Shown here: positions 52,618 through 64,000 of the stretch, piece by piece
Layout of the letters: each line of letters opens with the position of its first letter
Position numbering within the stretch: position 1 is the first letter of the stretch
From: Anisakis pegreffii
Taxonomy: Eukaryota; Nematoda; Chromadorea; Rhabditida; Anisakidae
Assembly: GCA_035041965.1 (NCBI GenBank)
Contig: JAPYMA010000487.1
Coordinates: forward strand, 1-64,000
Direction of reading: 5' to 3'
Length of the DNA: 64,000 nt
Translations under genes and position numbers: made by a program
The notes under the pieces: model-generated
Seen by the model: only the letters and a program-made list of their open reading frames with translations
The model's database searches: none
Told to the model about the DNA's origin: nothing

Positions 52618-55600
52618 ATGGGCAAAATTGAAGGTTTGCTGCCGAAGACAGTTTTAGGTAAGCGGTTAATTCGTAAACTGATGCAGGTAATACCTTCGCT
52701 TGGTTTGATTGCGTTCTTCACGAGCAGTTATGCAAATTCAAATAATCTCTTCCTGAATTTTCGAAAAAGTTCCCAAAACATCGAAATGCAAATCGCACGA
52801 TCGACTTTTGCGAAACAAAGGAATTGATCTGTTATTCAGTTGAGTGAACGTAATAGAATCAATGACGACAATAAACTTATCGTATTTGCCTTATCGCTGA
52901 ATCCTAACTCTCGAAATTCAGCACCCATATGCAGCTCATCTAAGACGTAAGTCATTCTCAAGATCGATGAAACTGTCATTCGATCATTAATGAATCATTG
53001 TTTCAGTATGTGTGTTGGTGGCTGTAGCACTTGGAATTGCTAGTCTTGTCCTGAACATAATCATTCTAACCAAAGAAAATGCTCGGCAATCCGAAACGAC
53101 ATCAGCATCCGATAGAGTACCCGGCAAGCCGACCCCTGTACCAACAATTTCCACATCACCAGGTTTCAAGGTTGGAATAGATGATCAATTCTTATGAGAA
53201 TGTAATGAGCATTTATCTCTAGCAAAAGCCATGTGTGAACGGACCAAAACGAACAACGGGAGTGTTTGGGCGAAGTTCTGAGCAACAACCATTTGACAAT
53301 GGTGCGGTTAGCACGATACCGTGAAGTAACAAAAAACATGGGAATTGGCTAATTGAGTTGAGAGAAGGAAGGGTTGAGCAGCGATTCGAAACGGGAACAG
53401 GCTTAAGAGCAAGTAGTCGACCATATCAGAACGTTGTGTGGCAGTCAACCACTTCTAAGACGATTTGCTCAAGAAAAAGTTGGCTTGCCGCTCGCTTATC
53501 GCCATGATATCTACAATTGTTATCGCTTTCCAACATTAATCAGCGCTTACAATTTGAAAGAACGCAACTGAACGCATTAAACAAGTCATTGCTTTGCATG
53601 AGAGCTTACAAATATACATACAAGTAAGACGTGTGCATTTCAGTATTTCATTTTCCATTCCCGATCTTCTCTTCATTAGCAATCGAAAATATCTGCTGAG
53701 CTGAAGCGCAATGAGAGCACATCACCACTGACTCCCAGTAGCACATCACTGGTCTTTTGCATACAATGGATTCAACCAAATAGTGGTCCTTCATTTGCAT
53801 TCTCATTATCACGGGGTGATTTCAGGCTGCAGCAGATCTTCTTCTGAAAGGGTTGGATCTCAGCTATGATCCATGCAAAGATTTTTACATGTTCACGTGC
53901 AATAAATATTTGCAAACCGTTCAACTACCCAAGGGCAGGGGCCGTGTTGGAACGTACGCTGAAACTCAAATTCAAGTGAATAACGCAATCGCTACAACTC
54001 TCAATACTACGAAAACACTCCAATCAAAAACTGAAAAAATCATGCAGAAGGTTTCTATTGCAATTTCAGTTACTCATAATGGCGTTTCTCAATGACATGA
54101 CATTTCATTCAGTTGGTTTAAAACCAACAATAGGAATAACCTGGTTGATGAATTCCAGATGTAATATTAAGAACATGGATCATTTCAGGTATTTAAATCA
54201 TGCATGAGTTGGCATGGCCAGGGAAAGGCGACGAATGTGTACCAAATAATGAAACAGTTGTACGTTACCCTTTCTGCTGAGTTGGCATGACTGTTGTGAG
54301 AATGTTACTACCGTTGTAGGGATGAATTTGACAGTGGGCTTGCAGCCCAAAGAATTTTGAACGAATGGCTGGTAATTGTAAAACAGAACGACATGGGCCG
54401 ATAGAGACTGGAACATTTTACGTACTGCAGGCTTGGAGGGTTTCCGATGCTGGAACCAAACTGGGACGAGGCATCGCTAACAGATGAAAAGTTTTGGAGC
54501 GCAATCGGTACGCTGGAATTGCATTACGGTATGGCATCACTGTTACAATCGTATGTATCGGTTGACACGAAGAATATCTCTCGAAATGCATTATATATCG
54601 ATCAAGTTAGTCGAATTGCCTGTTCACTATGAACGAAGAACATTTGTCTCCGAACTTAACGATTTCCAATGCAAGTAACTGGGACTTTGAGACAGATTCA
54701 ACCGTATTATTTTGATCCGTTTAGCTGAAAACATCTGTGCTCACTAATGAGTAGATGAAACGACAATCGAACATCCTTTAATTTTAACCACAACTGGTTC
54801 TTGAGATGATTGATCGGAATGAAGCGGTTGAATTCATCTCGATTTCAATTGTATCCAATGAGTTAATGCGCGATGACACCGGACGTTATCTTCAGAACAG
54901 AGTTCCATTCGGATCACTTTAAGGAGTTATCGAATCCGACCAGGCAACGATTATAACTCGCTTCATGATGATTCAATTGTTCATCATTTGCAGCTTCCGT
55001 TGATGATGGCTCGAGACTACTATGTAAGACCCCAATTCCTTGCCTACTTGAATAATTATTTGAAAGACTTGATAGATACGACAAAGCAGTTCAAAGTGGA
55101 CATCAAATCGGCAGTACTGGATGATGTTATTAAGAAGGTAACCATTCAGAATCTATCAAACTCGTATTATGCACAGTATTTTTTCACAATCAGTTGAAAT
55201 TTAACGCATTCAACCATTCAAATATAATAGATGAACTCTGCATTAAGAGGACTGCCTCAAGAATCATCGAATTTTCTATCGCAGGAAGCTACGGAAGCGA
55301 CTAGGCTTGAACTGCAATTGGCGATAGCGTCAGTCCCAAGAGCATTACTTCGAAATTACGAACAACAATACAATCCCTACAAAGTAAAGCAACTGAAAGA
55401 GGCGTATCCTTCGATTGGATGGGATGCGTACTTCGCCGCTCTTTTGGAAGGGGTCGGATTGCTTTGCCATTCTTGTTTCTATTAGTCAAAATTATATTGA
55501 CCGACTTTCCGACGGATGCTCAGCATTATCGTCATGTCGTTTTTAATGATACCGCTTCAGATATATTTTTTCTCCAAACATTCAAATTATGTTCATCAGA

Positions 55601-58600
55601 GACGTTCCAAAATTCTCCTCATAATACTGCTCACACGTCAAAATTCCATTTCCGCAGTTGTTTTCTGAACAACCGAATCATCATTTTGCAGCCTGTCGAT
55701 CCCGATGCTGAATACATCATCGATCAACCGTCTTACTTCGGCACCTTGAATACGATTCTGGCTGGTAAACAGTTCTCAAAACGAACATTCGTTAATTTCG
55801 TTGCTATGCGTTTCCTGGAAGTAATAATTGTTTCCTCATTGGTTTCATTCGTTTTTGTGAGATGGTTCTTGCTGAACGAAGCTATTTCGCTGCTTCATCG
55901 TCACGCCAGACTGGAATTTTGATCGATTGAAATCAGTCATTCAACATTTTCGGAGGCCCGGATCCAAAAGTGATCGAATATAAACGTAACAGCACTGAAT
56001 GAACAATTTTCGCAATGTGGAAATTTCAGAGCAATCTAGACTTTCTGAAAGACGGTGCGAAACAATATGCAAAACTCTATGAGACCATTCAAGAAGCGAA
56101 ACCAGAACCGAAAAAGGTCTTTAGTTCAGACAGTTGGGAGGATAAAGCCTATAGTTGCGTAAGGCTTACGGAAGACTTAATGCCGTATGGAAATGGTTTG
56201 TTGCTTTGTTCTTTTACTCGTTTCTGATTTTTATTGATACATTTGAGCTGAATTGCACCCAACTATAATAATAGTGTTCATTGAAAAATTCTTTTTATAC
56301 ACATCTCTTTTATTCTGAGTGCTTCTGCTTGTTGTCATCGATAGTTTGAATATGATGGATTCACTAATTGATGAAGACGATATGGTCATCTTGCTAAATT
56401 CATTTGCCTGTAGACAGCAATCCGAAAATTTCCCTCACAATTTTCGATTTCTTTTGTAGGATATGTTTACATCAAGGGTGTCAATGAAAAGTTGCGAAAC
56501 GATATAATAAAGGATGTTGAAAAGCAAACCGGTTATGTTATTGATGAGTTCCTCAAAATGATTTCTACACTGCCATGGCTTACGCCCGAATCGCTTAAAG
56601 CCGCGAAAGCAAAAGGTTTGTGATGCTCCATTGGGTCGTTTACAATTGCAAAACAAAACAAGATGCGACATTCCACTAGTTCACCTCATATGTAGGCAAT
56701 GGAATTGCTTCAGATGCACTGATTGATGATAAAAAAGAGCAAATCAGAGCGAACAAAATTCATTGTTCTGCTTCAGCACATGGCCTGATAAAGAACTACG
56801 GATGGCCGCATTGGTTCGATTTCACAAATCCAGCACCAGTTGACAAATATCACAAAAATTACGACAATATAACAAATATGAATGATTGGTGGGATATCCT
56901 GAATGAATTGCAGTACGCATACCAATTAACCGAAAACTTTGGTAATCTCAAGAAGAAGCCGGACAGGTGAGATGTCTCCGATTTCTCACAATCCGCTTTG
57001 AAAACTAGCGGAGGAAATTGATCACGAAATTGGTTCGTAGGTGGATTCAGTGCTTGTGTTCAATCCATCTGAACATTTGAACAGATGGTGTTCGATCGAA
57101 TTTTTCTCAAATCGGTTCTCAAGCAAAATGCTGATGACTTTCCAGCGGTCGTTGTTGTACCATTGCAAAAAGCAGCCCTCCAGTTTCCCAGTTGCGCTCC
57201 AATAAAATTTCCATTGCTTACTGATTACTGAAACGCGCACATACATGACTGAACTGACAATTCGAACGTCTGTTATATTTTTAGTTAGTTGGTTTCTGAG
57301 TAAATAATTTCTGGTAGTTTACTTGATTGAAGGCGAAACTTCTTGCAATCACCGGCTGCTGTGAACGCGTGGTATCAACCGGGGCTGAATTCGATAACGA
57401 TTCCATTCGCAGAGCTCAACCCGCCCTATTACAGGTGCTTCTTTGATTGTGTCATAATTTGTTTTTGATTGAACTCATTTCATAGTTTGTGGGACGATTC
57501 AAAAACGACGCCTGCAAACAGTAGAGAATTCGGCTTTTTATATATATGATTTTCAGGTATGATTTCCCGCAAGCATTCAACTACGGCGGTGAAGGGGGTA
57601 CAGCTGGTCATGAGTTGACACATGGCTACGATGATGAAGGTACTTAATGTTCTTGTGCAGTGAGACACAGCGATTCTCGCAGTGAGCAGCCGCACTGTTT
57701 GGTTTCCAATGCCATGCAAAACTTTAGTACTTTAATGTAACTCAACAATGAGGATGCTTTGGACCACAGCTTTATTTTTAAACGAAATGAGTGAACTGCT
57801 ATTCGAATGAGCGATTCTCTGCTCTGAATTCTGCTTGAACTATTTCATTCTTTCATTCTGTGCTACTCAGCCCTACGACTTCCTCAGATGGTTCTATATT
57901 TTGCTCTTTCGCGAATACCAGTTGACAATTGCCTAGTGCTCTGTTGATTGCTTGAAATTTGTTTTTTTTCGTCTCTTCCTCTCCAGCTATTTCTCGGTCT
58001 TCAACTATTCCGTCGCAGTTTCGAAACTGCTCTAATTCAAGCTACGCAATTGCATCACATAACAGCAAAGAATGAGTGCAACTTGAAAACAAGTTGAAAG
58101 AAAGGATTCGAAGATTAACCATTTTCCTTTCTCAAAGAATAATGATCCAGCTCTCGCTTGCAGTCATTCTGTACTGTCAAAGAACATCCCCTTCATATCA
58201 ACTGCTTTGCTGTGTAATGTTATTGTTCGCATTTCCCCTCATTTACCCTCTTTATTAGTTGTCCCATCGAGCAGAGCAACATTGACAGGACAAAAAAATC
58301 ATTACTCTCAAAACAATTTCCCATTTCAAGGCGTACAGTTTGGACCGCAGGGGGAAATGTCGAATTGCACATGGGACCATTGTGGATGGATGGATACTAA
58401 CTCAACGCTCGGTTTTATCAATATGGCACAATGCGTTGTGTCACAATTTTCCGAGAAATGTTGTCCGCTGAAAACGGGTAATGTTCATTGTGCAAGTGGT
58501 GAGCGAACTCAGGGAGAGAATATCGCTGATATCGGAGGTTAGTCTTCGTTGACTCGTCCTTATCACATTCACAATATTGACATTTCCATCATCTCACTGA

Positions 58601-59341
58601 TTTTCATCAATTCTTTACATCTATGTGCAATATATCACTTTTCTTCTCGCAATTTCAACACGCTAGGGTGCGGATATGAAAGTGACCTGTTTGGACTGGA
58701 ATTATCCACAATATCACTGATCTTGCAATTGGCCTTATTTTAGGACAATTAGCATCGTATAAAGCATATCGCCATTACATCCAGGTCGATAGAAAAGGTG
58801 TTGAAGAGGACAGACTGCCAGGTTTAGAGCAGTTCTCACCCAATCAAATATTTTGGATCACGTATGGCTACTCGTGGTGTATGAAAACCACCGATAAGTA
58901 TCTCACACGTCAGGTTTGTTAACGTCTTCTTAAAACAGATATCTTTTCTCGACAGTCAATAATTCAGAATAAAATGCACGATCAATAGCTTTTCAAGTTC
59001 AATTAATGGAAGTATCGAAGCAATGCAGATTGCGCCATGCAATCCAATTCTATTCTCGCATTTAGTGCGTTCAGCAGCACAGCATTGTCAACATTCGTGC
59101 GTTACGTTAAAATTGCAATTTCGAACAGTATCAGCGAAGTTGTGATTTTGCGGAAAGTCGTAATGGAATAAGTGTGTGCGGTTAACTTCAGCTCATGACG
59201 AACCCGCACTCACCAGGTGTATGTCGTGTTAATCAGGTCATGCAAGACATACCGGAATTCGGACAAGACTTCAACTGCCGTCGTGGTGCAGCCATGTATC
59301 CTCCGAACGACGAACGATGCCACGTTTGGACAGGGCAGTGA
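52618..59341 (+). CDS. Neprilysin-like M13 zinc metallopeptidase, copy 2 (16 exons, 779 aa)
   Basis: This is the tandem paralogue of the gene just upstream, with the same strand, exon count and intron phases; 12 of the 16 exons have identical lengths. Exons are 52618-52657, 53007-53170, 53826-54050, 54189-54259, 54431-54605, 54994-55137, 55285-55452, 55692-55820, 56030-56195, 56460-56615, 56777-56966, 57333-57434, 57557-57639, 58331-58537, 58744-58913 and 59192-59341. The N-terminal anchor lies at residues about 14-36. [32 protein letters not shown] and the catalytic H595-E-L-T-H599 with E667 (GENIADIGG) are all present. [11 protein letters not shown] carries the family His and Arg, and the protein ends CHVWTGQ directly at the stop. 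It is probably an active surface or secreted peptidase with substrate preference differing from copy 1. Confidence 0.93.
53343..53505. repeat. Dispersed repeat, copy B
   Basis: This is the partner of the repeat at 51990-52133, slightly longer owing to short insertions. It lies in intron 2 of peptidase copy 2. Confidence 0.7.
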
Positions 59342-60013
59342 GCTGATCGTCTTTCAACCACAATTTTCAAATGATTTCTCGAACAATTCTTATTCATGCG
59401 ATATTTTTTGAATGTTTTTCTGATTCTATTTTCAGTGAATGTGTAGATTATATTTTATTTTAAAATTTATAAATATTTTCCATTTAAGGATTACATTTGC
59501 TCTTTGTTGTGCACTTAAGAAGAATGTGCAATATAACTCTCAGCAGTCGTTCAGTTAGACTCTTATCGCTGGTTGATCACTATAATCGTGTTGATAGGTA
59601 CTGATTACATGCTTGAGCCCTTTGCAGTCACTTGTTCATTTTAGGAGTAGTTCTTTCGTCACTGTTCTTTAGTCTTATCGTTGTTAGAGTCCATTTGCAA
59701 ACGTGTGCAACAGTAAATCATTCACACAAGCAAACAATCAAAAATTTTTTTGAAGAATATTTTCTTTTTCGAAAAATTTGAATGAAAAGGCAATTCTTCT
59801 GCATTGCTCTTTGATGTTCAATTGCATCGGTTTATCTCGATAAATATTATAAATGGCGACGAATGAATTCATCGATTGATGAATACCTAACTAATTTTAT
59901 CGTGCAACCACCAACACGTAATGTAAATTATAATTTTTGAACATTTCTTTCGAAAGTAGTATGAATGTTTTGTAGAAATGAGACAGAGAATAACGGTGGT
60001 ACTGTTACGGGGT
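59342..60013. other. Convergent intergenic spacer
   Basis: This short spacer lies between the stop of peptidase copy 2 (plus) and the stop of the phosphatase (minus). Much of it is homologous to 51.42-51.85 kb. I see no gene in it. The two 3' ends are close enough for transcripts to overlap. Confidence 0.6.
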
Positions 60014-60018
60014 TTATT
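60013..60018 (-). terminator. AATAAA overlapping the phosphatase stop codon
   Basis: On the minus strand the final codons read GTG CAA TAA A, so AATAAA spans the stop. If used, the 3' UTR would be only some 10-20 bases. This is compatible with the tight convergent arrangement but unproven. Confidence 0.3.
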
Positions 60019-63000
60019 GCACTCGAGGAATTATTTCTTCATAGTCATGGATGAAGTTGTTGATTCGTTCCGATTTCTCGATTAGCTTATAGTCCATAAA
60101 AAAGTTCAACATCACGCGATGCACATAAAGATATTGCTGAAACAACTATTCATATTTAAACCTGTCAAAATTCATTGCACTAAACATCAGCATCACTGAT
60201 TCGATACGAACGAAGGGCAAGCCGTCATCGAGTGATTGTGGCAGTTTACAATGGTCATTCTCGTGTAATCCTCACGCTTCATTCCCTTAATTATGCGGTG
60301 ATTACCTATTGCAATCCCTTCGAGCATTTCTCTAACGGGGCATAATACAACATCGTTCTCACATCAGCTATTTATTAGTAGAATAATGAACAATCTCATT
60401 TATGTGACATAAATTCATAAGTTTCATAAGGCGCTAGACCAGCGGTTCTCATAGGGGTTGAAGTTACCCATTTTGTGTAATTTGAAGGTGCAAAGGGGTA
60501 ATGGAGAGGGTCGGGAAATTAGTATTTCGTGCAATTGTTATTTTATGATAGAACGCCATTGTGATGGTGTTTTTTAATCCGAATATGTAAATGCGGTTAG
60601 CCGATGGCAGTGTCCTCCAAATTTCTGAGTATGATTAAGGGCCTACCATTCGTTTTAACAGTGTTTTCATTCTTTTCCCTGATATTGCAATCGCTCTCAT
60701 AGCTTTTATCACCGAAAGTGTTCTCTTGTGCTAATTTCTCATTCATTTCACTCAACAATCAAAGACAAATTCTCATTCTATCAAATACACTCTATAATCG
60801 ATTATTAGACTGTCGAACAATTGCTGAACTGTTGATTTCGGCTGTCAACACTCGTCAACGCATCCAGTAAATAGTATATGCTACAGAATGAGAAATCGAT
60901 TCGAACTGTGAAGTGAAATGAGACGAAGTGAATGAGAAAAACTCATCGAGAGAACGATAATCGCGGGTAATAGCTATGAGAGTGAATACAACACGTCTGA
61001 AAAGAATGAGAATCCATCTAAATCACACGCTGAAGTAGTAAGTCTTGTATCAGGGAGGAGGGGAGGGGGGGGGAACGGCAGCCTGCCAGATCACCAAAAG
61101 GGGGAATGGGGTACCCGAACGTGAGAACCACTGCGCTAGACAGAAACGTGACAGGTAGAAATGTACATTTGTAACAAAATCAACCAATTCACATTCGTAA
61201 CTTACAAGATCAGTTTGTACGATACCAGCACGTTGCTTTCTCAACTGTTTCACGATTTCTGCTAAATCTTCAAAATTTTTATTGGTTTTAAGTCGATCCA
61301 AGATATATTCAATCACTACGATACTTCCAGTTCGACCGATACCAGCTGAGCAATGAATACAAATTGGAAATTTCGATGAACGGACCTAAAGATCAATCAT
61401 GAATTTTCTAGTGATGCTGCAGTTCAGTTCCATCAAAATTATCGAATAAAACCATGCAAACAAAGAAAACTCGAACCCTCTGTAAAAGACGGAAGGGCGA
61501 ATGGTCGACATTTGGCACACCCTGGTCAGGCCAAACAGACCAGTGATAATGCTTCACTTTATGAATTTTACCACTGCGGGTTGCTTTCAACGACCGCTGC
61601 GTGATGTTCGATGAGAACTCTTTCAGCGCGGTCTTCTAGAATGCGCAAAATTCAATGTTAAGCAAATCGTTTATGGGGTAATCTACCAGAGTACAACTAT
61701 CATCACACTTTTTCATTTGTCATCGTTTTTGTGAGACTTTGCCGAGTCAACAAAACATAAAGTCGTGGAACTCAGTGGAATTCACCGTGATATAACTAAC
61801 TTCTTGCCATTCTCCCCAGCTAAAATCAGTACGCCTCTAAGGCATCTAAAACTATGCTTCAAGCGGGAATATCTTATGAAGAGTATTATGTAAACCAATT
61901 TCGACGTTAGCAGCGAAACAAGCAAAAATGTCAATCTGCTAACAACTGATTCTGATGGTTTGAGTGAGCAATGATCAGTCTTCGGGGGGGGGAGGCAATT
62001 CGATAAGTCTACTGCAAAAATTTGATGTTAGGTGGTGGTGGTAAGAACATTACCGTTGCGCATTCAACACTGATATCGTTAACTTCAAATAGGACATTCT
62101 CTTCTTCAGGAAAGTAGTGAGCACATTTGGATCGTCCCTTTTCAACAAAATCACCGAGCATCACAATGTTTTCGATGTTTTCTTGCAGAATCATCAGCCA
62201 AAAATCATAAACTGTTCCGTCTTTTGGTGCCTGTTGTCAATTAAAGAATATAAATGTGACGATCAGTGTAGAATATAAAGTGTTCGAATGAAATACTGAA
62301 ATCATTCCACGAAACTCGCACACCATTCACTACTCACATATAATACAGCAATGTTCAAAAACAATTACAGCGCAGTTTCTAGTCAATTAGTGTTCTACCG
62401 ATTATCGAAGAAAGAATATACAGATGGCGAATTCAATTTTCTAACGATACGAATGAAGCGTGAGAGGATGTTGAATCTCGAAACCTGTGCACAAATGAAA
62501 CGATGTGCTGTAGATGGCGTGTCCACATAATTGGCATGTATGTAATCGATTCCGCTTGGATGATTGCGCAAAACGATTCTTGATTCATCGAGGCAGTAGA
62601 CATCACAGTATCGATTACGACCTCCAATATGGATGGACAGTAAATATGACAATCAGCATAATTTGACGATAAACCATTTCAGCAAGCCGTAACTTTGAAC
62701 TTGCAATCGATGCGACGATCAGCTCATGAGGAAACAACAAAACGAAACGTTGGACAATCACTGAGTAATCATTGGGCCTTTTCAACGAATCTCTGAGGTT
62801 GGAAGGAACAATTTCTTTATTCTACCGGAAAACATGAGCGAACAAGTGCCTTCTCGAAGTGGCATTATCTTTTGATTATGCTCTATCGGCTTAGCTCATA
62901 AGAACTTTGATTGTTATGAAGCGTTACTGCAAAATATCGTTACCAAACGGTGCATTCGCAGTAAAATGCTTGTACTGATCCTCAGTTGGATTCGTCGAGA

Positions 63001-63905
63001 GTCGCAGCTGAATAAATTCTCTACGCAATTCCATAATCCCTTTATCGAGCATTCGTTCAACCCATGCTTTTATCTGCATGAATACATTCAATTAAAAAGC
63101 ACTTCATCACTGGAAAACCGCAACTATGCAATTTATTTATCATAATGAGGCTGAATACCATCTCTCCTTGCTAGCACATCCTAGTTGCTCAAGTATTTTT
63201 ATTCATTTACCTCACTATGAGTTCTTTCATGATATATGATCCTCTCAGAAGATGACTGTGTGCTGGGCTGCTCTCTGTCAACTTGATCCGCTTTCTCGCC
63301 ATTACTGAAGTGAATGAAATTCATTAAATTAGCTGACACAAACCAGCAGTATCACAGCAATATTTATGCAAAGGGGAATTCCCGATTAAGATTTTATAAC
63401 AATTTTACTGTTCGAATTTGCAAAAACTCTTTTCCCAGAGCAACGTATAGTGATTAATTTTTAAACTCATTCTGACTCAAAGATGCCAGAAGTAAAAGAT
63501 TTGTGCAAACGCGCATTGAAAGCGCATTCAGTTGAAATCTCTCAAGTTTGCTTGAATCCCTTTCTGGGTTCAAGGCGTTTGCCTTTAGCTCTTCAACCCC
63601 AGAAGCACCGACGAACTGGTTTGAAGCAGTTCAGTAACTGAAAACAAGATACAACCCGGTTTTGTTGCCGTTGGTTGGCGATTGCTCAGGTTCAGGGCAT
63701 TCTCTCGCTGTTTGTAATGTCTTTTGTTCATTTTTACTAATTTCTGGTTTTGTTTCAGATTTTGCGGCACTTTTTAGTTCTCTTGCTGTGAGCATGCTGT
63801 CTGTACGCTCAATCTGGAACGGCTCAAATTCGATTGAATCGATTGTGATTACGTTAAGTGACTGATTAAACAGTTTGGAGTTTTGCTTCGCTTCGAAAGA
63901 ATTCA
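60014..63905 (-). CDS. Non-receptor-type protein tyrosine phosphatase (partial at 5' end)
   Basis: This is a classical cysteine-based tyrosine phosphatase that removes phosphate from protein tyrosines in the cytoplasm. Exons on the minus strand are about 63905-63656, 63304-63211, 63073-62944, 62621-62485, 62230-62054, 61635-61477, 61385-61206 and 60136-60014, in consistent phase, giving about 416 codons. A Glu/Lys/Ser-rich N-terminal region precedes the catalytic domain. The substrate loop is RNRYCDV (usual KNRY), followed by DYIHANYV, the WPDQGVP loop with the general-acid Asp, the active site IHCSAGIGRTG, and the Q-loop QTDLQYLYVHR. No transmembrane segment is seen. The first exon has no ATG near its proposed acceptor, so the true start is probably beyond 63.9 kb, although an internal ATG exists. 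All catalytic residues are present. Confidence 0.92.
60440..61133. mobile_element. hAT-like non-autonomous DNA transposon (MITE), 694 bp
   Basis: The element begins CAGCGGTTCTCA and ends TGAGAACCACTG, near-perfect terminal inverted repeats of the type common in hAT elements. It is flanked by an exact 8-bp duplication CGCTAGAC (60432-60439 and 61134-61141), the target-site size typical of hAT insertion. The interior has no transposase frame and contains a G-rich tract near 61.05-61.11 kb. It sits in the last intron of the phosphatase gene. Confidence 0.88.
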
Positions 63906-64000
63906 CTCAAAACACGAGCTAAGGCTCATGTTGGTGGAGTAATGGATCAAAATGTTCTTTCATGATGACCTTTCTGCGACCTCTTTGCACCGTGGCTGCT
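63906..64000. other. Window edge upstream of the phosphatase
   Basis: There is no coding sequence I can support here. Any 5' exon of the phosphatase would lie here or beyond. Confidence 0.4.

Noticed and set aside
1..64000. CRISPR arrays, bacterial operons, rRNA or clear tRNA genes
   Set aside because: None were seen. The window is spliced eukaryotic DNA, and short direct repeats are microsatellites or dispersed repeats.

Overview
This is nematode nuclear DNA. It is AT-rich, with long introns bounded by GT and mostly TTTCAG-type acceptors. It carries a nematode-style serotonin receptor of the SER-1 type, and several genes open just after an acceptor-like sequence, as expected if they are spliced-leader trans-spliced. 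Ascarid or spirurid-like roundworms would fit, but the species is not fixed by anything I can see. All gene models were assembled by hand by matching reading frame, donor and acceptor, and intron phase, and every junction reported keeps the frame.

Layout. (1) 160-2846, minus strand: a 7-exon gene of unknown function, GC-rich in its exons, ending in two unusual Cys/His fingers. (2) 7082-34766, plus strand: rpn-2/PSMD1, the Rpn2 subunit of the 26S proteasome, in 19 exons with introns up to 12 kb. (3) 14724-22088, minus strand, lying wholly inside rpn-2 intron 12: an 8-exon 5-HT2-like (ser-1-like) amine receptor with a C-terminal PDZ ligand. (4) 36058-39520, plus strand: a 7-exon protein with a divergent C-terminal SH2 domain. 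(5) 44550-51308 and 52618-59341, plus strand: two tandem M13 (neprilysin-like) metallopeptidase genes with identical 16-exon structures, about 8.06 kb apart. (6) 60014-about 63905, minus strand: a protein tyrosine phosphatase, convergent on the second peptidase gene. Its promoter-proximal end probably lies beyond the window.

The tandem duplication also copied the last exon of the phosphatase. A decayed copy of it sits between the two peptidase genes. A 694-bp hAT-like non-autonomous element with an 8-bp target duplication sits in the last phosphatase intron. The two peptidase copies share a stretch identical across coding and intron sequence, which points to gene conversion.

The genes are unrelated in pathway (protein turnover, amine signalling, phosphotyrosine signalling, peptide cleavage). 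The most unusual parts are the nested receptor with a possible isoform switch, the novel finger protein, the SH2 domain lacking its usual arginine, and a candidate poison exon in rpn-2.
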